Below the pieces are notes generated by a model. It saw only the letters and a list, made by a program, of their open reading frames with translations, ran no database searches and was not told the DNA's origin. From assembly GCA_002319915.1 (NCBI GenBank), contig DCFQ01000105.1, positions 58,810 through 66,364 of the forward strand: a stretch of 7,555 nt of DNA, written 5' to 3'. A program made the translations under genes and the position numbers. Source of the stretch: Bacteroidales bacterium UBA1800. GTDB taxonomy: Bacteria; Bacteroidota; Bacteroidia; Bacteroidales; VadinHA17. Positions within the stretch are counted from its first letter, which is position 1; each line of letters opens with the position of its first letter. Positions 1 to 5,921 of the stretch are shown here, piece after piece.

Positions 1-142
1 CTTTTTCCTCGAGTGTCATTGCGGAAACCACCTTTGAAACAGGGTCCCTGCCAAGCTGTGGCAGGCTCTTTGTCATGGTCTGTCCATTTGCTGCAGTTCC
101 CGCCGCAAGCAGAAGGATAATGAATCCGAATTTGTTTTTCAT
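1..142 (-). CDS. Glycoside hydrolase family 3 (beta-glucosidase-like), N-terminal fragment cut by window edge
   Basis: Only the first 47 codons lie in the window; the gene continues past position 1. The start is the ATG at 142-140. Residues 1-21 form a Sec signal peptide: MKNK, then a hydrophobic stretch FGFIILLLAAGTAA, ending NGQ. The mature part contains GRDPVSKVVSAMTLEEK. The MTLEEK motif preceded by a short amphipathic helix is the hallmark opening of GH3 exo-glycosidases, where it begins the first TIM-like domain. Family members hydrolyse terminal beta-glucosides, beta-xylosides and related linkages; the substrate cannot be decided from this fragment, and the catalytic Asp lies outside the window. 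It starts 18 bases after the stop of the CE1-like esterase gene and is almost certainly co-transcribed with it. No clear Shine-Dalgarno sequence is present. Confidence 0.82.
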   Translation of the reverse strand, partial: MKNKFGFIILLLAAGTAANGQTMTKSLPQLGRDPVSKVVSAMTLEEK

Positions 143-160
143 TTTCTGGTATATTGATTG

Positions 161-1867
161 CTATTTTATTGTCACCGACCCGGCCGCCTTCATTTTGGCG
201 ACAGCCTCGGGTGGAAGCTTCCAGTCGTTTGTGAAGTATCCGGCTGCAACTATATTATCCGGGCTCTCCCTGAAAAGAATATAATCCTGGTATTTCCTGA
301 GCAGTTCAACCGATGTTCCCATAAAAGCCATGCCACCCTGGCCGGGCGCTTTTTTTTCAGGAGTCCACCAGGCCAGCCCGGAGTTGACCAGAACATAGTG
401 CTTATCCAATGGAAATATATAAACCAGGCCATAGTCCTTTGCATCGGCGCTAAGGTGGGCCGGCAATTTGTCAGATAACTTCGCTATAACGGAGTTGGTT
501 TCCTTTGTGCCGAAAAGGACCAGGTTGGAATTGTCGTAGTCGCTTTGGCGTACTTCCCTGTCTGAGATCACCCTCGGGAATACCATTATCCTTCCACCCA
601 TACCCAGCCAGTCTGCAGCCTGGGATGCCTGCGCCCTCCTTTCGGCGAGCTCCTCCTTTGACGGGTTCCCCCCTGTTCCGTAAACATAAACATGATTGCC
701 GCTTACTGCTGCCGACAGCGGCCCTTCGGCACCTTTCTGCTTGGAGGTCAGCCCGGGCGTGTATTTCCTGTTTATCCATGAATTTCCCGACTTCACAAAT
801 GACGCTTCGTCTGGAGTTTTCACAGTGAATGTCTTTCCGTCGACACTTACTGCCAGCTTCTGAGCCGGATCGAACTGCGGATGGCCTTCAAGATGTAACG
901 AGAAGGCATCGAGTCCTGAAGTCGTTACTTCAATATTATCTTTCGATGTGAACCTGGCATTGACCGAAGCCAGGATACCCGGGGTGAGTTCATCAATGCT
1001 GACCCAGTATGCCTTGTTGTATTTGTACCATCTCGTATTGAACTTAACCTGCTGAGGATAAGGGTCCCTTACGAACTGCGAGAACCAGTCGAAGATAAAC
1101 CCGTCCTTATAAGCATATTCCCAGCTGTTGTGCCCGATGCCGGGATATTCAATGTACTCAAACCTTGGAGCGCTGGATTCAAAGAGGGCTTTCCAATCCT
1201 GTGCCGTTTTATAGAGAAAATCCTTGTCGCCGATAAAGAGATGAACAGGGAGGTTCAGTGCATTGGGTGCAAAGTCGGTCGAACCGTCAGGAGGTGCGGG
1301 ACAGCATGGGGCAATTGCTGCCCAGATATCGGGTCTTGTCAATCCGAGCCAGATGGTTCCGCCCCCGCCCATCGAAAGGCCTGTGAGGTAGATCCGGTTG
1401 TCATCAATTGAAAAACGACCCTTGAGGTCAGCCAGCATATCATATACATCCTGCTCCGGGATACCCTGATAACCTGCAGTGCCACGGGCCAGGGGGGCAG
1501 CAACAATGTAATCCACGTCCTTCAGCCTGGGGAAATATCTTGTGGCTTCCAGATCTGTTTCTGCAGGCACATTGCCCGGTTTGATAAAATCGGTACCTTG
1601 TGTATTGCCCTGTCCGAATACCCGGCGAAGGCCCAGGCGGTGATTTGACCAGGCACCGTGAAGGAACACCACAAGCGGATATTTCCTTGTTTCATCATAG
1701 TTCCGGGGGATATAAACCGCATACGGCTGGTCGGCCTCGTCAACTGTCGAGAAAAATGAGAGGTCCTGGGGACCTGGTTTCAATTTCTGACCATTCACAA
1801 CCGAACTGGTCACAAATACCAGAAGAGCCAGGAAAAACCCCGGCAGTTTAGATTTGAAATTCTTCAT
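161..1867 (-). CDS. Secreted CE1-like alpha/beta-hydrolase (PHB-depolymerase/feruloyl-esterase type) with extra C-terminal domain
   Basis: This 568-residue protein begins with a Sec signal peptide (about 1-26, ending NGQ). Residues about 35-265 are an alpha/beta-hydrolase domain of the CE1/esterase-PHB type. They include YPLVVFLHGAW (oxyanion strand, about 64-73), the nucleophile elbow GLSMGG with Ser165, the probable acid in GDKDF (Asp214 or Asp216), and His246 in GIGHNSW, so the triad looks complete. Such enzymes hydrolyse ester substituents (acetyl, feruloyl) on polysaccharides, or occasionally peptides; the exact substrate is not readable. Residues about 270-568 form a second region with motifs VYVYGTGG (about 393-400) and NLVLFGTKETNSVI (about 448-461). 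It resembles the poorly characterised tail found on some secreted peptidase/esterase proteins of Bacteroidota and Planctomycetota. The start is the ATG at 1867. The gene leads a pair with the GH3 gene, 18 bases downstream, and is separated from the divergent plus-strand gene by 282 bases. Confidence 0.85.
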   Translation of the reverse strand: MKNFKSKLPGFFLALLVFVTSSVVNGQKLKPGPQDLSFFSTVDEADQPYAVYIPRNYDETRKYPLVVFLHGAWSNHRLGLRRVFGQGNTQGTDFIKPGNVPAETDLEATRYFPRLKDVDYIVAAPLARGTAGYQGIPEQDVYDMLADLKGRFSIDDNRIYLTGLSMGGGGTIWLGLTRPDIWAAIAPCCPAPPDGSTDFAPNALNLPVHLFIGDKDFLYKTAQDWKALFESSAPRFEYIEYPGIGHNSWEYAYKDGFIFDWFSQFVRDPYPQQVKFNTRWYKYNKAYWVSIDELTPGILASVNARFTSKDNIEVTTSGLDAFSLHLEGHPQFDPAQKLAVSVDGKTFTVKTPDEASFVKSGNSWINRKYTPGLTSKQKGAEGPLSAAVSGNHVYVYGTGGNPSKEELAERRAQASQAADWLGMGGRIMVFPRVISDREVRQSDYDNSNLVLFGTKETNSVIAKLSDKLPAHLSADAKDYGLVYIFPLDKHYVLVNSGLAWWTPEKKAPGQGGMAFMGTSVELLRKYQDYILFRESPDNIVAAGYFTNDWKLPPEAVAKMKAAGSVTIK

Positions 1868-2149
1868 ATGATTTTTGATTTTAGTAGTATGTTATTTATA
1901 ATCTGTCAGTTATACTTATTAAGATTAACCCCTGATCCGTCCTGAATCCGGAATCTAAGGTAATATAAAATGAAACAACTCAACAACCACAGCCTCACAA
2001 CTTCAATGCATGGTCTTGGTTAAATGCCTGGAACCGAAGTGCGAAGCGCTGTTGCACCGATAGTGAACAGATGTTCTGAACCTCATAAAATAATAATAAT
2101 TGGCATGAATTTGCGTTTACAAGCTACAGAGGATTAATCATAGTCAAAT
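1868..2149. promoter_or_regulatory. Divergent intergenic region between the esterase gene and the plus-strand membrane-protein gene
   Basis: These 282 bases separate two genes that are transcribed away from each other, so both promoters should lie here. The stretch is AT-rich at both ends. On the plus side it has a run of AAT repeats near 2087-2099 and an imperfect -7-like element TGAATTTG at 2106-2113, but no matching TTTG lies at the expected upstream distance. On the minus side no convincing TAnnTTTG element was found. A weak hairpin (GTGC/GCAC plus two more pairs) spans 2039-2057, and an operator-like dyad lies at 2065-2076. No ORF of credible length or RNA gene is apparent. The regulatory role is inferred from gene orientation. 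Confidence 0.45.
2065..2076. repeat. Short perfect dyad GAACA-GA-TGTTC
   Basis: Two 5-base arms, GAACA and TGTTC, are separated by two bases. A further GAAC follows at 2078-2081, so GTTC-T-GAAC forms a second overlapping dyad. The sequence also fits the GAAC-N4-GTTC form used by LexA in Gram-positive bacteria, but no such use is established for this lineage. The dyad lies about 75-85 bases upstream of the plus-strand gene start, a plausible operator distance. A chance occurrence cannot be excluded. Confidence 0.3.
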
Positions 2150-2773
2150 TTGAAACTGATGGAAAATAACAAATCTAAGGCTATTAAATATTTGTCTGTT
2201 GTCATGCTGGCTGCTAATATGGGTTTGAGTGCATTCAGCCAAAGCACAATGCCAGATGTACTGCTTACGGGGACAATGAAGGACCAGATGGATTATCTGA
2301 ATGAAAAGACCAGGATATATGACAATTACAGGGCTATCAGGGAGGATATGTTCCAGAGGATACGAACCAACTCGCTTGACTCGCTTGAAATTTCGGGGAA
2401 AAAAATTGCCGGATTGAAGGGTATGAATGAAGGCTTAAAGAAGAAGCTGGATTCTTTGAACTCATCCATTCTTTCCGTTAAACAGAATCTTGATGTTGTT
2501 ACAAAATCGAAAAACAGTATTTCTGTTCTCGGATTTGAAATAAACAAATCGGCATACAACGGGATCATCTGGACTATTATAGTAGCGCTCGCCGCCATCC
2601 TCGTACTTGGCTTCATGGTGTTCAGGAGAAACATGAGCCTTACCACCCGGACCCGGAAAGATTTCGAGGACCTCAAGAAAGAATTCGAGGCCTACAGGAA
2701 AGCATCCCGTGAAGCACGTGAAAAAATGTCAATGGCACACTTCCACGAGCTGAAGAAGGTCAGAGGCGGATGA
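2150..2773 (+). CDS. Small coiled-coil membrane protein of unknown function (Bacteroidota type)
   Basis: The protein has 207 residues if it starts at the TTG at 2150, or 204 if it starts at the in-frame ATG at 2159. The ATG is at least as likely, and neither has a well-placed ribosome site (AGAGGA at 2128-2133 is far upstream). Residues about 12-30 form a hydrophobic leader ending SAFSQ, consistent with a Sec signal peptide. Residues about 44-122 are charged, helical and coiled-coil-like (GLKKKLDSLNSS, SVKQNLDVV). One transmembrane helix follows at about 138-157 (IIWTIIVALAAILVLGFMVF), then FRR and a charged helix (DFEDLKKEFEAYRKASREAREK, about 171-192). Topology should be periplasmic coiled coil and cytoplasmic tail. 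No catalytic motif is seen. Related Bacteroidota proteins are, from memory, sometimes labelled tRNA (guanine-N1)-methyltransferase, but nothing here resembles a methyltransferase fold. Its 3' end overlaps the convergent oxidoreductase gene by 14 bases. It is probably not functionally tied to the sugar genes. Confidence 0.8.
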   Translation: MKLMENNKSKAIKYLSVVMLAANMGLSAFSQSTMPDVLLTGTMKDQMDYLNEKTRIYDNYRAIREDMFQRIRTNSLDSLEISGKKIAGLKGMNEGLKKKLDSLNSSILSVKQNLDVVTKSKNSISVLGFEINKSAYNGIIWTIIVALAAILVLGFMVFRRNMSLTTRTRKDFEDLKKEFEAYRKASREAREKMSMAHFHELKKVRGG

Positions 2774-4124
2774 CATATGGTTCGCGGTAGTTCCGCGTCA
2801 GCATCTCGTCAGCTTCCATATCGTTCACAAACTTCTCCTTCACGCCGTCAAATTCGAGCTTTCTTCCCAGCCTGTAAGAAATATTTGCCAGCAGCGGCAA
2901 CGCTGTGGAATAGAACCCTTCTTTTATATGGCAATGAAGAGTTTCATCCTTTCCGCTCCTTACGGCATCTAGGAAGTTTGCAAAATGCTCGCTTCCCCCG
3001 GGGGCGGCCATGAATGTCGGATCTGCATTTTTAGGTTCGCTCATTGACGACCCTGCAAATGGTTCCTTTTCTCTCTTCCTGAATGCTTTCCAGTTGCCTT
3101 CGTTGAGTTCAAGATAGCCTTCGGTCCCATAGAACATATTGCCGATCCTAATTCCTAGGCTCGATTCATCATTGGTATAGCGTCCCCTCGTCTCAAATTC
3201 CAGTATCTTGCCGTCGCGGTATTTAAGCAACGAGGTCTGTGTATTCGGAGTTTCCTGAGCGCACTCCGCAGGGTCGATTCCAAATATCCCTCCCATTGAG
3301 AATACTGATACCGGGTGTTCATTCTTGTTGAGTCCCCACCGGGCGATATCAAACTGATGAGGGCCCTGGTTCCCGGTATCCCCGTTACCGGTAGCCCAGA
3401 ACCAATGCCAGTTATAATGAACCCTTTTTTCATTGTAGGGACGGTACGGGGCCGGGCCAAGCCATGTGTCGTAATGGAGGGATCCGGGAGGAGTGCTGTC
3501 GGGAGCAATTCCGAAAGAATCCCTTGGCTTATAGCAGAGTCCTTTTGCCATGAAGACATCGCCAATGCCTCCGTCGTGCAGGAATTTCATGGCCTCCATC
3601 ACCCCGTTGATCGAACGGTTCTGGAACCCAACCTGCATCCTGACCTTGTACTTTGCAGCTGCTTCAATCATCTTCCTTCCTTCCCAGATATTATGAGAGG
3701 CCGGCTTTTCGGCATAAACATGCTTGCCTGCCTGGCAGGCCCATATCGCCCCAAGTGCATGCCAGTGATTGGGAGTGGCCATTGAGACTGCATCGATATC
3801 CCTGTCATCGAACACTTTCCGCATATCCCAGTGAGTTCCGGCTTGTTCCCCTGTCTTGTCGAGTATGAGCTTTACCCTTTCAGGAAAGAACTGTTCATCC
3901 ACATCGCAGACGGTTTTGATCCGGACATTCCGGTTGTCCTTCAGGGCGCACCAGTTGTCGATGTGATCTTTGCCCCTGCTGCGCAGACCAACGACGGCCA
4001 TCGTGATCCTGTCGTTTGAGCCGATTATGGAGCCATAGCTTTTTGAGCTGAATCCAAGCCCGCCAATAGCAATCCCGGCGGTCCCTGCTACAGATTTCTT
4101 GATGAATTCTCTTCGCTTTGTCAT
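2760..4124 (-). CDS. Tat-exported Gfo/Idh/MocA-family NAD(P)-dependent oxidoreductase
   Basis: The protein has 454 residues and starts at the ATG at 4124. Residues 1-31 are a Tat leader: KRREFIKKS, then the hydrophobic VAGTAGIAIGGLGF. A Rossmann domain follows: beta strand ITMAVVGLRSRG (40-51; a Ser/Arg-rich variant of the usual GxGxxG), CDVD (73-76, binding region for the cofactor ribose) and MATPNHWH (115-122). The diagnostic EKP at 139-141 supplies the conserved Lys140. GNGDTGNQGPHQFDIARW (246-263) carries His256 and Asp259 of the family's substrate-site signature. The C-terminal alpha/beta domain is of the type common in Bacteroidota. Family enzymes oxidise or reduce a sugar hydroxyl. Like the exported glucose-fructose oxidoreductase of Zymomonas, a Tat-exported member would carry its nicotinamide cofactor bound. 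It lies 68 bases after the TIM-barrel gene as last gene of the apparent operon. Its stop overlaps the convergent gene by 14 bases. The substrate is unknown. Confidence 0.92.
   Translation of the reverse strand: MTKRREFIKKSVAGTAGIAIGGLGFSSKSYGSIIGSNDRITMAVVGLRSRGKDHIDNWCALKDNRNVRIKTVCDVDEQFFPERVKLILDKTGEQAGTHWDMRKVFDDRDIDAVSMATPNHWHALGAIWACQAGKHVYAEKPASHNIWEGRKMIEAAAKYKVRMQVGFQNRSINGVMEAMKFLHDGGIGDVFMAKGLCYKPRDSFGIAPDSTPPGSLHYDTWLGPAPYRPYNEKRVHYNWHWFWATGNGDTGNQGPHQFDIARWGLNKNEHPVSVFSMGGIFGIDPAECAQETPNTQTSLLKYRDGKILEFETRGRYTNDESSLGIRIGNMFYGTEGYLELNEGNWKAFRKREKEPFAGSSMSEPKNADPTFMAAPGGSEHFANFLDAVRSGKDETLHCHIKEGFYSTALPLLANISYRLGRKLEFDGVKEKFVNDMEADEMLTRNYREPYVIRL
2783..2797. other. GC-rich hairpin just past the plus-strand stop, inside the convergent gene
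   Basis: CGCGG (2783-2787) and CCGCG (2793-2797) form a perfect 5-base stem around a TAGTT loop, beginning 10 bases after the plus-strand stop codon. It lies within codons near the C-terminus of the oxidoreductase gene. No T-run follows, so it is not a standard intrinsic terminator. It could still pause or protect the 3' end of the plus-strand transcript, or be a chance product of codon use. Confidence 0.25.
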
Positions 4125-4174
4125 TTTGAATATGAATTTGACTTGTTAATAGTTTCTGATCTTTCCCGTTCGAC

Positions 4175-4190
4175 GCATTCTGCTGAATGC
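4175..4190 (-). other. Intercistronic hairpin downstream of the TIM-barrel gene
   Basis: GCATTC (4175-4180) and GAATGC (4185-4190) form a perfect 6-base stem with a 4-base loop, starting two bases after the stop codon of the TIM-barrel gene on the minus strand. No U-tract follows in that direction, so it is more likely an mRNA processing or stability element, or chance, than a terminator. If it has a role, it would set relative expression of the oxidoreductase gene downstream. Confidence 0.35.
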
Positions 4191-4192
4191 CC

Positions 4193-5077
4193 TCACTTCT
4201 TCCTGCCTGTCAGTTCCCTGAAAAAAACCGCCTGTTCCTTCATTGCAGCTACGAGATCTGAAGTCTCGGTCCTTGCCTCGAGGAGGATCCACCCGCGGTA
4301 GTCAATGCCTGAAAGAATTCCGAACAGCTCCCTGTACGGGTAGCCGGCATCATTTAGTTCCCTCACATGGACGGTGTCCCCGATCCACTTCCTCACAAGG
4401 TTGAAGTTACCCTGCAGACCCGGCGGTAACAGGTCCTGCTCGTTGCAGTTCCAGCATATCCTTACTGACGGTTCCGTCACATGGCCGAAAATCGCCGCCA
4501 TGTTGGGCAATTCCTGGGTATGGTTCCCGTGCACCTCTACCCTTACCGCCTGGCCCCAGTCCATCGCAAACTGGCCTACCTCATTGAGCGATCTCCCGAT
4601 CTGCTCAAGCGTCTTTTCCCTCGGAACACCTTCGGGAATATCGTTAGGCTTTACTTTTATACCCGTTGCCCCGATATCATGACAAAGCTTAATGTATTCC
4701 TTTGTCTGCTCAATATTCTTCCGCAGTTCTGCAGGATCGGGACTGTGATATTCAAAATTTGATCCGTAACCGACACATTTCACGCTGCTGGCGGCAAAGC
4801 GTTTCCTTACCTCAGCCCTTTCGCGGGGAGTAAGACCGGCTTCCACTTTATGCGCATGCCCTGTCCGCAGTTCAACGCCCTGGTAATCCGCTTCTTCACA
4901 GTTCTTTATAAGGGTCGGAAGATCCCAGTCCCTGCCCCACTGATAGGTGACAAGGCCAAATCTCATCCTCCCTGGCAGGGCAAGATCCGCGAGTGCCCTG
5001 ATGTCGAGGGCACAAAGAGCACTCCCGGCCAGGAGGCTTTTACTGATGAAATTCCGCCGGTTAAGTACTTTTTCCAT
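4193..5077 (-). CDS. Tat-exported sugar isomerase/epimerase-like TIM-barrel protein (xylose isomerase-like, AP endonuclease 2 fold)
   Basis: The protein has 294 residues and starts at the ATG at 5077. The Tat leader is LNRRNFISKSLLAGSALCA, with likely cleavage after ALA at about residue 30. The rest fits the xylose-isomerase-like TIM barrel: strand one MRFGLVTYQWG (38-48), YQGVELRTGH (65-74) with Glu69 and His74, CVGYGSNFEYHSPD (101-114), GIKVKP (139-144), VRVEVHGNH (178-186) with Glu181, RICWNCNEQDL (206-216), VHVRELN (236-242) with His237, and GWILLEAR (262-269) with Glu267. Three of the four usual metal ligands (Glu181, His237, Glu267) are in place; the position normally held by Asp appears to be Asn210. 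Family members include ketose 3-epimerases, inosose dehydratase and keto-sugar lyases or hydratases. It sits between the SGNH esterase gene (66 bases upstream) and the oxidoreductase gene (68 bases downstream). That pairing suggests it acts on the oxidised sugar made by the latter. Confidence 0.87.
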   Translation of the reverse strand: MEKVLNRRNFISKSLLAGSALCALDIRALADLALPGRMRFGLVTYQWGRDWDLPTLIKNCEEADYQGVELRTGHAHKVEAGLTPRERAEVRKRFAASSVKCVGYGSNFEYHSPDPAELRKNIEQTKEYIKLCHDIGATGIKVKPNDIPEGVPREKTLEQIGRSLNEVGQFAMDWGQAVRVEVHGNHTQELPNMAAIFGHVTEPSVRICWNCNEQDLLPPGLQGNFNLVRKWIGDTVHVRELNDAGYPYRELFGILSGIDYRGWILLEARTETSDLVAAMKEQAVFFRELTGRKK

Positions 5078-5143
5078 TGTTTGGTTTTACATCGGCTTTA
5101 CAAGCCACTTATCCAAAATCTCAAAAAACGATGTCTTCCCCGG

Positions 5144-5905
5144 TTACTTGATAGCCTTAAGCCATGCTTTTGCCATCAGCTGGGCCCCTGCAAGGGTGGG
5201 ATGCACGCCATCGCCTGTCCAGTAATCTCCTGGCGCCTTCTTCCGTGCTTCATCGAATATGCGCTGGTATGGGATAAACGTTGCCTTGAATTTATCCGAA
5301 ATCTCCTTCGACGCCTTCTGGTATCCGTAGAAATCCGGGAACCACTTATCGGTAACGGATTTGATCCCGTTCACCGCGAATGGTTCACAGATAATGAGCT
5401 TCACATTGGGCAGTGCCTTCAGTGTCCTTTCGATCAGGGCAGTATAATCATTTTTATAGATCTCGAGTGTGCCGTCATAATGGCCGTCGATCTTATGCCA
5501 GAAATCGTTCACTCCGATAAGGATACTAAGTACGTCTGGCTTCAGTTCCAGACAATCGGCATCCCATCTCCCAGCAAGCTGGTACACCTTGTTACCGGAG
5601 ATCCCCCTGTTGAAGATCTTCAGGCTGAGATCAGCATACTTATTGAGCATCGATGCTCCTGCAAGCAGGGAATAACCTTCCCCGAGATTCCCGGCAGTAT
5701 TGAACCCCTGGTCGTTCTTGTCGCGTCCGGCATCGGTTATCGAGTCGCCCTGGAAAAGGATCGTCTGACCCTTTGAGAGAGTTATCTCCTTTATCTTTCC
5801 CTTGGGTGCAGCTGCCGACAGGATTCCCGGAAAGCTGACCGCTGCGGCTGTCCCTACAGCCGTTTTCTTCAAAAAGCTTCTGCGTGAGTAATTCCCTGAT
5901 TTCAT
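5144..5905 (-). CDS. Tat-exported SGNH/GDSL-family esterase (carbohydrate acetylesterase-like)
   Basis: The protein has 253 residues. The reading frame is open upstream to 6037, but the start at 5905 is chosen because it places a Tat leader (YSRRSFLKKTAVGTA) at the N-terminus and leaves a 16-base gap to the fucosidase stop. The longer form would overlap the fucosidase by 116 bases. All SGNH blocks are present: block I FQGDSITDAGRD with nucleophile Ser55, block II FNRGISGN (Gly101), block III IGVNDFW (Gly131, Asn133) and block V GDGVHP with Asp232 and His235 of the triad. The family removes acetyl or other acyl groups, and several members act on xylan or pectin (rhamnogalacturonan). The length is typical of single-domain members. 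As second gene in the apparent operon it would deacylate the glycan so that the glycosidases can act. The exact acyl group and polysaccharide are not determinable. Confidence 0.9.
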   Translation of the reverse strand: MKSGNYSRRSFLKKTAVGTAAAVSFPGILSAAAPKGKIKEITLSKGQTILFQGDSITDAGRDKNDQGFNTAGNLGEGYSLLAGASMLNKYADLSLKIFNRGISGNKVYQLAGRWDADCLELKPDVLSILIGVNDFWHKIDGHYDGTLEIYKNDYTALIERTLKALPNVKLIICEPFAVNGIKSVTDKWFPDFYGYQKASKEISDKFKATFIPYQRIFDEARKKAPGDYWTGDGVHPTLAGAQLMAKAWLKAIK

Positions 5906-5921
5906 ATATGAGTTTTTATGA

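Noticed and set aside
505..828. Open frames on both strands within the esterase C-terminal half
   Set aside because: They are low-complexity shadows rich in Arg, Pro and Ser and lack motifs; the esterase frame is intact across the region.
2065..2076. A LexA/SOS box reading of the GAAC-N4-GTTC dyad
   Set aside because: That consensus belongs to Gram-positive LexA and nothing nearby is a DNA-repair gene, so it is kept only as an unassigned dyad.
2105..2137. A ten-codon ORF upstream of the membrane-protein gene as a leader peptide
   Set aside because: It has no ribosome site, no run of regulatory codons and no attenuator-like structure after it.
3315..3785. A 156-codon plus-strand frame inside the oxidoreductase gene
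   Set aside because: It is antisense to strongly conserved Gfo/Idh motifs and has no recognisable protein features.
5094..5106. A GGCTT-TAC-AAGCC hairpin in the gap between the SGNH and TIM-barrel genes
   Set aside because: The stem is only five bases with a three-base loop and no T-run, so it is too weak to call a terminator or riboswitch.
4850..5776. A 308-codon plus-strand open frame antisense to the TIM-barrel and SGNH genes
   Set aside because: It spans two well-supported minus-strand genes, shows no domain, signal or promoter, and its composition fits a reverse-frame shadow of GC-rich codons.
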